Origin: Basidiobolus meristosporus CBS 931.73
Lineage: Eukaryota > Basidiobolomycota > Basidiobolomycetes > Basidiobolales > Basidiobolaceae
DNA length: 64,000 bases
Assembly: GCA_002104905.1 (NCBI GenBank)
Contig: MCFE01000469.1
Coordinates: 1-64,000, forward strand
Direction: 5' to 3'
The notes beneath the pieces were generated by a model. That model was given only the letters and a program-made list of their open reading frames with translations, was not told the DNA's origin and searched no databases. Below, piece after piece: positions 55,594 through 64,000 of this stretch (positions are counted from its first letter, which is position 1; each line of letters starts with the position of its first letter). The position numbers and the translations under genes were made by a program.

Positions 55594-55906
55594 GCGGTGG
55601 TGATGTTATCATGGCTGCTTGCTGGTCTTCAGCTGAGGGTACAACGTTTGCTACATTCTCATCTGCCTGATCATAATAGTCAGCCTGTGGCTCCACAGAG
55701 GTTTTCAGTTGCCTACTTGACTGAGGGCCTGAGGAGTCCGCATTACTACCTTTGATGGGCACACTGTCCACAGGGCCTTTTTTGGATGTAGCCCTGCTTG
55801 TTGCACTGAATGTCAAAGCAAGCTGTTGTCCAACCATTCTTCTGTTGCCATCAGCAGTGGGATTTGGTTGGGAACCAGATGACTTTGCTCTATTTTTTGG
55901 CTGCAT
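55594..55906 (-). pseudogene. Tnp2 accessory protein, N-terminus with start codon (Tnp2-2)
   Basis: ATG at 55904-55906. Read leftwards: M-Q-P-K-N-R-A-K-S-S-G-S-Q-P-N-P-T-A, a basic and Ser-rich start, KKGPVDSVPIKGSNADSSG, ADENVANVVPSAEDQQ, up to the LTR at 55593. About 104 codons without a stop. This is the only complete N-terminus of the accessory gene; it is partly deleted in Tnp2-1 and mutated in Tnp2-5. Confidence 0.8.
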
Positions 55907-56128
55907 ATATATGCAAGTGAGTCAAACCAAAGGGGAAATAGTGTTACATATACATGTGTATGTGGTGCCACAACTTTATTTATAATGTTTACTATGGCAG
56001 GTCATCATTGAATCTTACATTCATATAGGTGTATTGTCTCAAATACAAGGCTGTCTTAAGCTCACATGAGCATTGACCAAAAAGTGGCATAATAGCATTA
56101 CATTGCTGAAGGTCAAACTGTTTGCCCC
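55907..56128. promoter_or_regulatory. Divergent intergenic region of Tnp2-2
   Basis: 222 bp between the accessory ATG (55906) and the transposase ATG (56129). On the minus strand TATAAATA at 55984-55977 lies about 70 bases upstream of the accessory start. Toward the transposase no clear TATA is seen; CATAATAGCATTACATTGC lies at about 56088. The region is conserved in Tnp2-1 (6035-6149 plus 6671-6715, split by a solo LTR) and Tnp2-5 (about 43630-43780). Inference: shared bidirectional promoter. Confidence 0.6.
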
Positions 56129-56404
56129 ATGGAAAAGACTACTTTGACTCAACACTGCAAGAGAACAGAAAAAAGACCATGTGGCTATTGTGGCAAGCCT
56201 CTCAGCCATGAAGCATGCAGACAGCATAGGAAGTATTACAAGGATCATAGCCAGTGTTTTGCCACCCAAGTTATATTTGACCATTCATTGGTGACTACTC
56301 ACCAACATTATCTTGCCAGCCAGTTGATACTTCTATATTGGCACCTGGCTGTCTTTGTCACCTTGTGCAAACTGAGTCAGGTGAGCTTGTGACACCTTTA
56401 GGCT
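56129..56404 (+). pseudogene. Tnp2 transposase N-terminus (Tnp2-2)
   Basis: ATG at 56129. Residues 18-40 form a zinc-finger-like cluster: CGYCGKPLSHEACRQH then H40 (C18, C21, H33, H40). Some Tnp2 proteins carry such N-terminal clusters for end binding. A one-base shift relative to Tnp2-1 occurs near 56300 (T-H-Q-H-Y versus T-V-P-T-L), so the last part is out of frame, ending in a TGA at 56390. The solo copia LTR follows at 56405. Confidence 0.85.
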
Positions 56405-56753
56405 TGTTGTAAAAATTTGTATTTCCACCTAAATATTCACCTAACTTAGTCACTTAGATCATCACCTTCAAATCCTAGAGAATACTGACCAAATTCCTTG
56501 TTGGGATTTACTTAGAATATTTTCACCAAAATACCGGGTACCCAGAACATGAAAATTCTCAAAGTTGTCCAAACAGCCCCAAACTTTGCACACATGTTCT
56601 TGGGACCTTCCTTAACCTATTCTACGTGTTTGTAATGCCAAGACCAGGTAAAAGTATAAATACCAGTTTTACATTCAATAAATCATTAAGTGAAAAACAC
56701 ACAATCTACTTGTTCTCCAAATCACTTCCAATATCTCCAAGACTCTTACAACA
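56405..56753 (+). mobile_element. Solo copia-A LTR inside the Tnp2 transposase, TSD AGGCT
   Basis: 349 bp, TGTTGTAAAAATTTG to CTCTTACAACA, flanked by AGGCT at 56400-56404 and 56754-56758. Tnp2-1 has the empty site tttaggctcacctcag on its minus strand at about 5750-5765. It is in the same transcriptional direction as the transposase: TATA-like AGTATAAATACC at about 56653 and AATAAATC at about 56681. An ATG at 56635 opens a frame that runs through the LTR end into the transposase without a stop. Confidence 0.94.
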
Positions 56754-58008
56754 AGGCTCACCTCAGCCTTCTGAATATGGCACTCAGAGTGATAGCTCTG
56801 ACAAAGAAAGTTCACTGATGGATTTTGAGCCTATCTCCCCTAACAACAGTACCATGTATGAGCCCGGTCAAATCCCTATATGCAATGAGACACAATCCAT
56901 TGAAACAAATGCCAAGGATAGTTTATGCAGCCAAGTGAGCTCAGTAATCCATATACTGGTGAATGATGTAATGTTGTGGCTTGAGAGGTGGCATGTTTCC
57001 ACTACTATCAGTAATGGGGGCTTTGAGGATTTATTACTACTTCTTGCCAAAATCATGCCAGGATGCAACTTACCATGTACATGGTATAAGTGGACAACTG
57101 TCATGCAGCTGGCAACATATGATCTAAAGACTGTCCTGGTTCCCACATGTGTTAACAATTGCATGACATTTGCATCCAAAAATGCCACCATTGCAACATG
57201 TCCAAACTGTAAGGAACCCACCACCATTGAGGGAAAACATTGTTCACACTGTGGATATATTCCAGTCATACCCTTGCTGAGGAAGCTGATGCAGTCCAAC
57301 AAATATTGCAAAGCTATACAGTACTGCACTCAGTATCAATCAAGTGCAAACATATCCAATATGTTTGATGGCAAATATTACAAATGGCTAAGAAGCAAGG
57401 GCTACTTTGAAGGTATGTATGACCATGCCTTTGCTTTAGCACTTGATGGATTCTCATCAGACAAGTACTCTACCAGCCAATCCTGCTGGCCACTGATTCT
57501 CATTATTCTGAATCTGCTGATCAACTTATGGTATCAGAGCAATAATCTGATGGTAGTCTCACTGGTATCTGGGCCTAAATCACCATCCAACCTGGATAGC
57601 TACCTGTATCCATTGCTGGATGAATTTTGTATGCTTTCCAGCAGGATATCAGTAAATGGCTGTCATGTAAAAGCGCATATTATTATCTGCATTGGAGATA
57701 CCCCAGCCATCAGCAAGAGAGCAGGTTATTCCAGGAACAACAGATGGTATTGCGGTTGAATGTGTGAGATCCCAGGGATTTACTCCATAACTCACACACA
57801 TTATTATTACCCAAGCACCAGCGCTAAGAGCAACATCTTTTCACAGAGAGAACGTACAGAAGACAGCATGTAATTGCAGCAAAGTTGGCAAGCTATAAGC
57901 CATTGGCCAGATTATGGAATCAATTGGAAACCAGAAATACTTAAGATAGATGGTATCTGTTGGAGCAAAAGCTTTCCACTGGGAGCAATGCATTTGCTTT
58001 TCAACAAT
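56754..58008 (+). pseudogene. Tnp2 transposase, zinc ribbon and DDE core (Tnp2-2)
   Basis: Best preserved transposase section; open from the LTR to 57757. In order: acidic linker (GSPQPSEYGTQ), helical block (VIHILVNDVMLWLERWHVST), zinc ribbon ATCPNCKEP...HCSHCGYIP with four Cys at about 57200-57255, YYKWLRSKGYFEGMYDHAF, the first catalytic region LALDGFSSDKYS (D at about 57447), CWPLILIILNLL, GPKSPSNLDSYLYPLLDEF, and second catalytic region CIGDTPAISK (D at about 57698). A TGA at 57758 and a frameshift follow near the expected G-H-N-G position; 57760-58008 matches 4740-4500 of Tnp2-1. This order and these motifs are those of the Tnp2/Transposase_21 family of En/Spm elements. Confidence 0.9.
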
Positions 58009-58181
58009 AGACTTGTTCTGTTGGATAGTGCCACATAGTGCCAGCCTGTTTATAGTGCCAGATCAATCTAGCACTATCTGGCACTATAATTTCTACCATC
58101 ATGCCAGTGGTAGGATATAGTTACTGGTAATTTTACTCAATTATACATATGTTGCTCAGAGTAGTGCTTTCCTTGCTGTAT

Positions 58182-59066
58182 TTACTCTTCATAATGCTCC
58201 GTACACATTTCTCTCAGTGGATGTCTTCTTGTATGAATATACTGAGCATTGATAAGTATCTTAATTATTTTACCTATTCTGCTGTTTTCTTCTGTATATG
58301 ACTTTCCTCTGTATTTACCAGCCAATATGCTGAATCTCTTCAGATATCCAAATGTATACTCTATCCTCACTCTGAAATGATTAAATATCTCATTGTAGAG
58401 CTTCTGCTTCCTGCTAAGCACATCATTCCTTGGCTTCCTATAAGCTGTAATACATCCTAATCTCTGACAATCCTCTCCTATATAAGCTATGTCTGTCATA
58501 CATTTCTCTGCTCTACTGAATTCTGGATGATACTCTACCCAGAGTTCTTTGTCATGCCTACTTCCAGCAAATGGCCCACTAAACCAGATGATGTTACCCT
58601 CAATGTCAGACAGTGCTTGAAAGTTCACACAGTGTGCCTTGTACTTGCCAGAATAAAAGTGCCTCTGCCCTCTAGAAGGTCTGTTAATCCTGACTGGGAA
58701 GGTATCAAAAAAATTTCTTATATGGAACCTGTTGATGAACACTCTGGGATATGGAAGTCTATTGGAGCCTCTAAACTTAGTACTCCAAGCTTGCTCCAAG
58801 TCATGCATACCCTTTGCAAGGTGGTTCTCCATTGCTGTCAGCTGAGAATAAAAGCTTCTAGGACTTTTGTTGCCATGGATGGTGGGATGAAGCCTTGTAG
58901 GTCAATAGTTCTTGTAATAGCAGAGAAGCTTAACAAGGGATCTCCTTGAGTATATTGGGGTAGATGGACCACAGTACTTGGTATAGATCTCCTCTAGTGT
59001 GTCAGAAGGAAGTCCAGTGGTAGTGATGGGATTGATGAGAAAAGATCATTTGGATGAGTAAGTCAT
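58182..59066 (-). pseudogene. Harbinger DDE nuclease (Harb-3)
   Basis: ATG at 59064-59066. Two stops in the N-terminal part (TGA replaces the Trp of S-S-E-W, TAG/TGA in N-Y-x-P-T-R), but the position that is TAG in Harb-1 and Harb-2 is CAG here (F-Y-S-Q-L-T-A-M). From 58832 the frame is open for 216 codons: NFFDTFPVRI (D), GSRHDKELW, TDIAYIGED (D of A-D-L-A-Y kept as T-D-I-A-Y) and RVRIEYTFGYLKRF (E). The catalytic residues survive. Confidence 0.87.
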
Positions 59067-59418
59067 ATTAAAGTTGGAAAAGATTGTGCTGAGATCATTT
59101 GAGTTGATTTGGTGCAATCAGCTTTATTTATCTGATTTTCCATGCATTATGATTAAATCTCCATCAATTGCCATGTATCTCATCATTATGGTGCAAAAAT
59201 TATCTTCAAACAATGACTGAGTATTTTTATTGATGTTTTACTTACAAGTCTATAATCAAATAGGAAATCTGCAATAGATGTGATCTGATTTGTGTCAATG
59301 CAATCTAAGATGCATCATGCATAATATATGAAAAATTCAACAATCACATTAGTTTTCATATATATTTCATATAAGACCAGGTTGATGCCAATACACCACT
59401 GTATAAGTATCCAAATCA

Positions 59419-60650
59419 GTGACTATAGTCCTTATACCCAGTCTGAACTCATCTTTAGTTCAACCCAGACAAAACCCATTCCCCAGCTCACAAGCATGGA
59501 CCAGACCAGAAAAAGCAATGTTGGATCCTTTTGAGTTCTTGCCAAATGATTTCAGTATGGCCCAAGTGTCTATGATGAGCCTTCATACAGATATTTGGGC
59601 ACTACCCATTAATCTAGCAGAACTAGATACCTCAGAGAGTTGACAGAGATGGAAGAACCTGAGTAGAAAGCTGTGGCATGAGTTCTACATCAAGATGCCA
59701 GCAGATGTATGTAAGAAGATATATAACAAGACAAGTATTGAAATCAAGAATGAGCTGAGAGTAAGGGGATTTGATGAGGAAGCCATGCAGGAACAATTTT
59801 GCATGCAATTTGCACAGTATGGGCCAGATGCGTCCGTTTGTGCCTCAACTTTGGGAACCAAAGAGAATTTGAATTAGTTTCTGCCTCAATTGACTAATGT
59901 ATAAAATGATGTATTAGTAGAGCTAAGTGGCTTCCAAGAGCAATATACACAGGACTCATCCAGGCAACTGTTGCAAAGTATTAGACAGAGGGTAAGTGAA
60001 TACCTTGAGGAATCAGAAGGTGAGCTTCAAGAGGAGGAATACAGACCGCAAGCAACATTGTCTAGATTGCACCAGCACACCTTGCTGGATTCCTTACCAT
60101 CCCTTGCAACTTCACTGTGCCAGCGCACGTCAGTCCAAAATACGTCAACACCCTTCACAAGGGCACCCCACATTGACCCAATGCATATTGGGTCAACACG
60201 CATGCTTCAGAGCAAAACCACCAGTACCTGCCAAACTGCTCAAAAAGATACAAGTCCATTGGAGTGGGCCAAGTTGAGTCAACAAGCAGCATCACATCAA
60301 ACTCAGCCAAGGGCCATGCCAGTGCATCAAGTTGTGTCTGCATGTGCCATTACACCTGACCATCAGCAAGCTTCTTCTGGTGAACTGATGGATGATGACC
60401 CACAGGAAGTGCCTCCACCACCAGAGCCTTAGGCAAGTAAAAGAATGTGCCACCGTGTAGCACTGCAGGCCAGCTCAGTTGCATCATCTGGAGCAATTCA
60501 GCATGGCCAAGCTGCAGCATTGCACTCATCAACTAGGAGGAAAAATACCAAGAGGATAGTCAGCAAGAAAGTAGTTTAGGTGTGCCAAGTGAATCAATAC
60601 CAAATGCTTCAGTAGTAATCCCTGTGAGAGAAAAGCCTAGGAGAGGATGA
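59419..60650 (+). pseudogene. Harbinger second gene (Harb-3)
   Basis: Homologue of 51729-52961. The start ATG of Harb-2 is ATA at 59424. The same frame carries a TGA at 59641, TAG at 59875, TAA at 59901 and TAG at 60430. Recognisable blocks: DPFEFLPNDFSMAQ, WHEFYIKMPADVCKKIYNKT, SIRQRVSEYLEESEGELQEE, A-S-K-R-M-C-H-R-V-A-L-Q. The two codons that are TGA in Harb-2 are CAA (Gln) here. Near 60560 an indel removes the basic C-terminus from frame. Confidence 0.8.
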
Positions 60651-61394
60651 TGCAATTACATTGAATTGCTATTATTTGTAAAGATCCAAACAATGCATTT
60701 TTTTTTGCAATCTGCATCAAGCCATTGCAAATCAGTGATCACTAAATTTTTGATATAAGCAATATTAAGGTTGTCTCAAATTTGAGACAGGACCCCTATA
60801 AATATACACCCTGCATATGTATACATCATCTGTGGCACCAGTGCAGCCATTTGATCTGATATGCACCCATACAATGGATTGCATGCTAGCTATGACACCT
60901 TGTCCAATCACTAGGATCAGGGACTCACTTGCTTAATGGACAAAATGGGATATTTGAAGGCAAATCAGGTAACTTGTGTGTTGGTCAAGGAGCCAATTGG
61001 GGGCTGTAAGTTTCTGGATACTCTTGGACCAATTAACCACTGAGATACCATCCAATTGGAGTGATGGTAACCAAAATGGTAAGTATCAGTGTAGTTTATA
61101 GTGTGATACGCATTGATTTCCATTTACATTAAAGAAACATATCCAAATACCAGATTTTATCTACCTTAATAGCAGTATCCAATTGTGCATGTAGTGCAAA
61201 CATTACAAGTGGGCACAATCATTTGTGCCATCCTCATTGTGTCAGATTGTGCCATAGTGTGCAAGATGGTCCCTCATGGTGCAAAATTGTCCAAGAGCAA
61301 TCCTGCCTACTGGTAGCTACAATATTGCACCCAATTGTTCTTAGAGACCGCAGATTGCGCTGCACGCCCTGGCATGGTACAATGGAACAAGTCT

Positions 61395-61722
61395 AATATC
61401 CCTATACTGATGACCAAGTTATACATAGGGCATTTCAAGCTTAATGAGCTGATTGAGATACTGGAGAAATTTGAATGAATTGGCAATATATTACAGAGTA
61501 TCCACTATCCGCAGTACTTCTCATGGGCTCCAATGAATATTCATACACATATGCAACAATACAAATACAAAGACTGGATGAGCTGGATATGAATTCATTC
61601 AAGTGGTTTTCTGAAGCCATTCCTACCAAGAGTATATGGGAAGCATTGGGAGTCATACGTGGACACTGTATGAATATTTATTAAGAAGAGGATCACCCAT
61701 GCCAACTTGACACATCTACACC
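61395..61722 (+). pseudogene. Tnp2 transposase fragment after Harb-3 (Tnp2-2)
   Basis: Colinear with 4510-4190 of Tnp2-1 on its minus strand: I-G-H-F-K-L-N-E-L-I-E, E-Y-S-Y-T-Y-A-T-I-Q-I-Q-R-L-D-E-L, SFKWFSEAIPTKSIWEALGV, then E-E-D-H-P-C-Q-L-D-T-S. It is cut at about 61722 and joined to copia-A gag DNA, so the transposase C-terminus and the right end of Tnp2-2 are missing. Confidence 0.85.
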
Positions 61723-62200
61723 CCAATAAGAAGGAAGAAGCAACTGCTTCAATAAGCAATGATAACCAATAAAGGAGGTACCCAAGACCTTACAAAGGCA
61801 ACAGCAATCTGTTTTGCAACTACTGCAAAAGGAAAGGACACACATCAGACTGGTGTCTTAAAAAGAGAGATTATCAGCAAAAGAAGCCTGAATATGGAAA
61901 TCCTGCAACAACTGAAGATAGACTACTCATATCTGCACTAAATATGACCACAAACAAGGATTTTTAGATGTGGTATATTGACTCTGGAGCTTCTCAACAC
62001 TTTACATGCCAAAAAGAACTTCTTACCCAATATCAAGTAATTCCAATCAAGAAGGTTTTTGTGGGTGACAATAGAACACTTGATGCAGTGGGAGAAGGAA
62101 CTGTGCAAGTAAGCCTTAGAAGCCATGAAGGAGGCCATACACTGACCTTCAAAGAAGTACACTATGTACCAGAAATAACCAGAACCTACTATCTGTAAGC
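61723..62200 (+). pseudogene. copia-A C5: gag tail with zinc knuckle, and protease
   Basis: Starts mid-gag (N-K-K-E-E-A). The knuckle is complete: CNYCKRKGHTSDWC (C-x2-C-x4-H-x4-C) at about 61815-61856, followed by L-K-K-R-D-Y-Q-Q-K-K. A TAG at about 61966 lies just before protease: MWYIDSGASQHFTC with the D-S-G-A active site intact (about 61968-62010), IPIKKVFVGDNRTLDAVGEG, then K-E-V-H-Y-V-P-E-I-T and a frameshift. This is the only copy that shows knuckle and protease together and serves as reference for the others. Confidence 0.88.
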
Positions 62201-63335
62201 AAGGTCACTGCAGAAGGACTCAGTTTCAGCTCTGACAACTCTGGATGCAAGATCACTGATCAAAATGGTGCCCCTATTGCTTTGGGTATCAGAGATAAGA
62301 ATTTATACAAGTTGACTTATATTCCATCATATTTGGGAGCCAATATAAGTAACTTAAGTGAAGAAACACCAATGCTATGGTACAGGAGATTTGGGCATAT
62401 CAATTTTGATTATTTGCATAAAATGATCAAAGATCAGCTAATTTCTGGAGTAAAAATTGATCCCCCAGCTAGTTTGGAGCACTGTGAAGCCTGCATATAT
62501 GGTAAACAAGTCAGACAACTGTTCAAGCGCTCTGGGTTAATCAAAGCTAAGAAGAAATTAGATCTAATTCACTCAGATCTGTGTAGACCTATGCAAATAT
62601 TATCCTTGTGTGGGATGTAGCATTCAATCACTTTTATTGATGATTATACATAATACATATGGGTCTACTTCATGGGGAGAAAGGAAGAAGCTCTGCCTAA
62701 GCTCAGGGAATTTAAAGCCATGGCAGGGAGAGAAACTGGTAAAAAAATCAAGTAAATACAATTTGACACTGATTGAATATATACCTCAAAACTCTTCACC
62801 TGCTTCTGCCAAATTCATGGGATAAAACCAGAGACTACAGTACCAAACTCCCCACGGCAAAATGGAGTAGCAGAACATGCAGACAGATCAATAATGGATA
62901 AGGCAAGATCTATGATCCATGATCAAAAATTATCCTATGATTTTTGGGTGGAATCAGTTGCCACAGATGTATACCTTGAAAATAGGAGCTATAACAGAAT
63001 ACATTGTGATTCTACTCCATGTGAAGCATGGTATAGATACAGACCACGTGCAGAGCATCTTAGAATATATGGGTGCACAGCATATGCCAAGAAACTGCCA
63101 AGAAATCTGTCAAAACTTGAGCCAAAAAGTGTAAAATGCATATTGTTGTACTACTGCAATGAGAGTAAGGCATACAGACTCTACAATACCAAAGTAAAGA
63201 AGCTAATGAAGTCCAGGGATGTGTTGTTTGATGAAAAATCAAAATCTTCACAAAATATGACATTAGATAATGACAAAATCTCATCTCAAGTCCACCAGTT
63301 TTCAGAATTGAATCAGAGCAAATAGTGAGAACTTT
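62201..63335 (+). pseudogene. copia-A C5: integrase
   Basis: GAG-pre-integrase zinc region at 62282-62620: RRFGHINFDYL and LEHCEACIYGKQVRQL, HHCC residues present. Core: FIDDYT then a TAA at about 62650 (first Asp present), the second Asp region (about 62760, F-D-T-D-*) lost in a frameshifted stretch, then NSPRQNGVAEHADR at about 62848-62890 with the catalytic Glu present, and 62894-63325 (143 aa: FWVESVATDVYLENRSYNR, FEAW-like P-C-E-A-W-Y, LYNTKVKKLMKSRDVLFDE). It ends in the linker at S-E-L-N-Q-S-K. Confidence 0.86.
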
Positions 63336-64000
63336 ATCACTCCAGAGGACTCCACAACCATGGTTCAGCCTGAAGCAGTGCCCTGGAATATCCCAGAAGT
63401 GATCATTCCATTATCAAATGCCTGGAGATCCAATTGGACAAGAAATAGCCCAAAGTACTATATCAATGAGGGTACAAACTTAGCCTATGCCTATTCAGTC
63501 CATATTGATGAACCCTAGGCTGTAAAAGATTCCTGAGATAGCCCTCAGACAATGTTTTGGAGATCTGCAATGACTGAGGAATATTAGGCCCTGATGGAAA
63601 ATCAAGCTTGGGACTTCATCATATTACCAATCAATCAAAAATCAATTGGATGCAGATGGGTCTTCAAGACAAAATATAAGGCTGATGGTACAATTGAAGG
63701 ATACAAAGCAAGACTTGTGACCAAAGGATACTCTCAAACAAAAGGACTTGACCATACTGAGACCTTTGCACAGGTAGCCAAGTTTAATTCCATCAGATTT
63801 ATATTGGCTATTGCAGCCAAATATAGATTTTATTCATCAAATGGATGTAAAAACTGCATTCTTGAATTGAGAACTTGATGAGGATGTATATATAGACTAG
63901 CCTGATGGGTTTGCTGACCAAGATAACCCCCATTTGGTCTGCAAGCTTAAAAATTCTCTATATGGTCTCCAACAATTACCAAGAGCCTGGAATTGCAAGA
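63336..64000 (+). pseudogene. copia-A C5: reverse transcriptase start, runs off the window
   Basis: T-M-V-Q-P-E-A-V-P-W-N-I-P-E-V-I-I-P at 63358, stops at about 63517 and 63586, then 63594-63878: SIGCRWVFKTKYKADGTIEG, L-D-H-T-E-T-F-A-Q-V-A-K, and a shift near 63825 (Y-R-F-Y-S-S-N). The last 120 bases (D-G-F-A-D-Q-D-N-P-H-L-V-C-K-L) are the RT finger/palm region. The element continues beyond 64000. Confidence 0.87.

Larger units (their letters stand above)
58009..61394. mobile_element. Harb-3: complete Harbinger-like transposon in reverse orientation, TSD AAT
   Basis: 3386 bp from AGACTTGTTC to GAACAAGTCT, flanked by AAT at 58006-58008 and 61395-61397. The joined flanks caacaatatccctatac match Tnp2-1 (reverse strand, about 4498-4514). 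Nuclease end on the left with TAGTGCCA repeats (58020-58100), gene 2 end on the right with ATTGTGC repeats (61190-61390). All genes are damaged, and CpGs present in Harb-2 are mostly lost. Confidence 0.92.
49299..61722. mobile_element. Tnp2-2: two-gene Tnp2 transposon carrying four nested insertions
   Basis: The host element is accessory gene (minus; 55906-55594, 54522-54389, 50985-49299), a 222-bp divergent intergenic region (55907-56128) and Tnp2 transposase (plus; 56129-56404, 56754-58008, 61395-61722). Insertions: Harb-2, solo gypsy-A LTR, solo copia-A LTR and Harb-3, each with its own TSD and each validated by uninterrupted sequence in Tnp2-1. Left terminus CCCTATGAAAAATTGTTGGG at 49299. 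The right end is lost at about 61722, where a copia-A gag fragment is joined, equivalent to 4190 in Tnp2-1. It gives the best view of the family's gene order. Confidence 0.87.

Noticed and set aside
56754-58008. KDZ or Plavaka-type transposase
   Set aside because: The order L-D-G-F ... CWPLILI ... GPKSPSNLDS ... GDTPA with an upstream zinc ribbon fits Tnp2/Transposase_21 better. A profile search would settle it.
1-64000. Classical RIP (CpA to TpA) as the cause of decay
   Set aside because: The diagnostic differences between Harb copies are at CpG (CGA to TGA or CAA), which points to CpG methylation decay or a CpG-type process. A dinucleotide count was not possible here.

Overview
The window is wall-to-wall transposable elements and their wreckage. 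I see no host protein gene, tRNA or rRNA. The DNA is AT-rich, CpG-poor and eukaryotic. The element mix points to a fungus, most likely a basidiomycete (inference): Tnp2-type (En/Spm-superfamily) transposases with zinc-binding clusters, a Ty3/gypsy gag with a CIWC-type zinc knuckle, PIF/Harbinger-like DDE nucleases, and CpG decay typical of methylated repeats. Nearly every coding region carries stops, frameshifts or lost catalytic residues.

Names used here are mine: copia-A (349-bp LTR; copies C0-C5), copia-B (about 366-bp LTR), gypsy-A (1071-bp LTR), gypsy-B (about 368-bp LTR; copies G1-G4), LTR-C (about 520-540 bp, internal region unseen), Tnp2-1 to Tnp2-5 (DNA transposon with divergently transcribed transposase and accessory gene, ends starting CCCTATG), and Harb-1 to Harb-3 (about 3.4-kb Harbinger-like transposon with a nuclease gene and a convergently arranged second gene).

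Layout. 1-1740: copia-A remnant C0. 1741-1796 and 14130-17076: the two halves of copia-A C1, separated by 12.3 kb holding Tnp2-1 (1797-8438, with solo gypsy-A and LTR-C LTRs inside), a gypsy-A element with its 5' LTR (8439-13426), an orphan Tnp2 end and an LTR-C variant with a GC-rich patch (13427-14129). 17077-22314: minus-strand copia-A (C2/C3) with a solo copia-B LTR. 22315-24955: Harb-1, fused to a gypsy-B integrase fragment. 25251-27748: copia-B. 27749-29961: minus-strand gypsy-B G4. 29962-30932: small fragments. 30933-34477: gypsy-B G1. 34478-39835: Tnp2-4, split by gypsy-B G2 (34771-38747). 39836-42975: gypsy-B G3. 42976-43780: Tnp2-5 fragment. 43781-49298: copia-A C4, split by the deletion derivative Tnp2-3 (45459-48097). 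49299-61722: Tnp2-2, split by Harb-2, a solo gypsy-A LTR, a solo copia-A LTR and Harb-3. 61723-64000: copia-A C5, running off the window.

Most nesting can be proven inside the window, because a second copy of the interrupted element supplies the empty site and target-site duplications (TSDs) flank the insertions: GCGG, CCGC and CTAT for gypsy; GTAAG for LTR-C; AGGCT for copia-A; ATT/AAT for Harbinger. The most distinctive systems are the divergent two-gene Tnp2 transposon with its own accessory protein and CCCTATG ends, and the Harbinger-like element with an unfamiliar roughly 410-codon second gene, asymmetric subterminal repeats and ATT/AAT duplications. Three copies of the latter show CpG-driven decay codon by codon.
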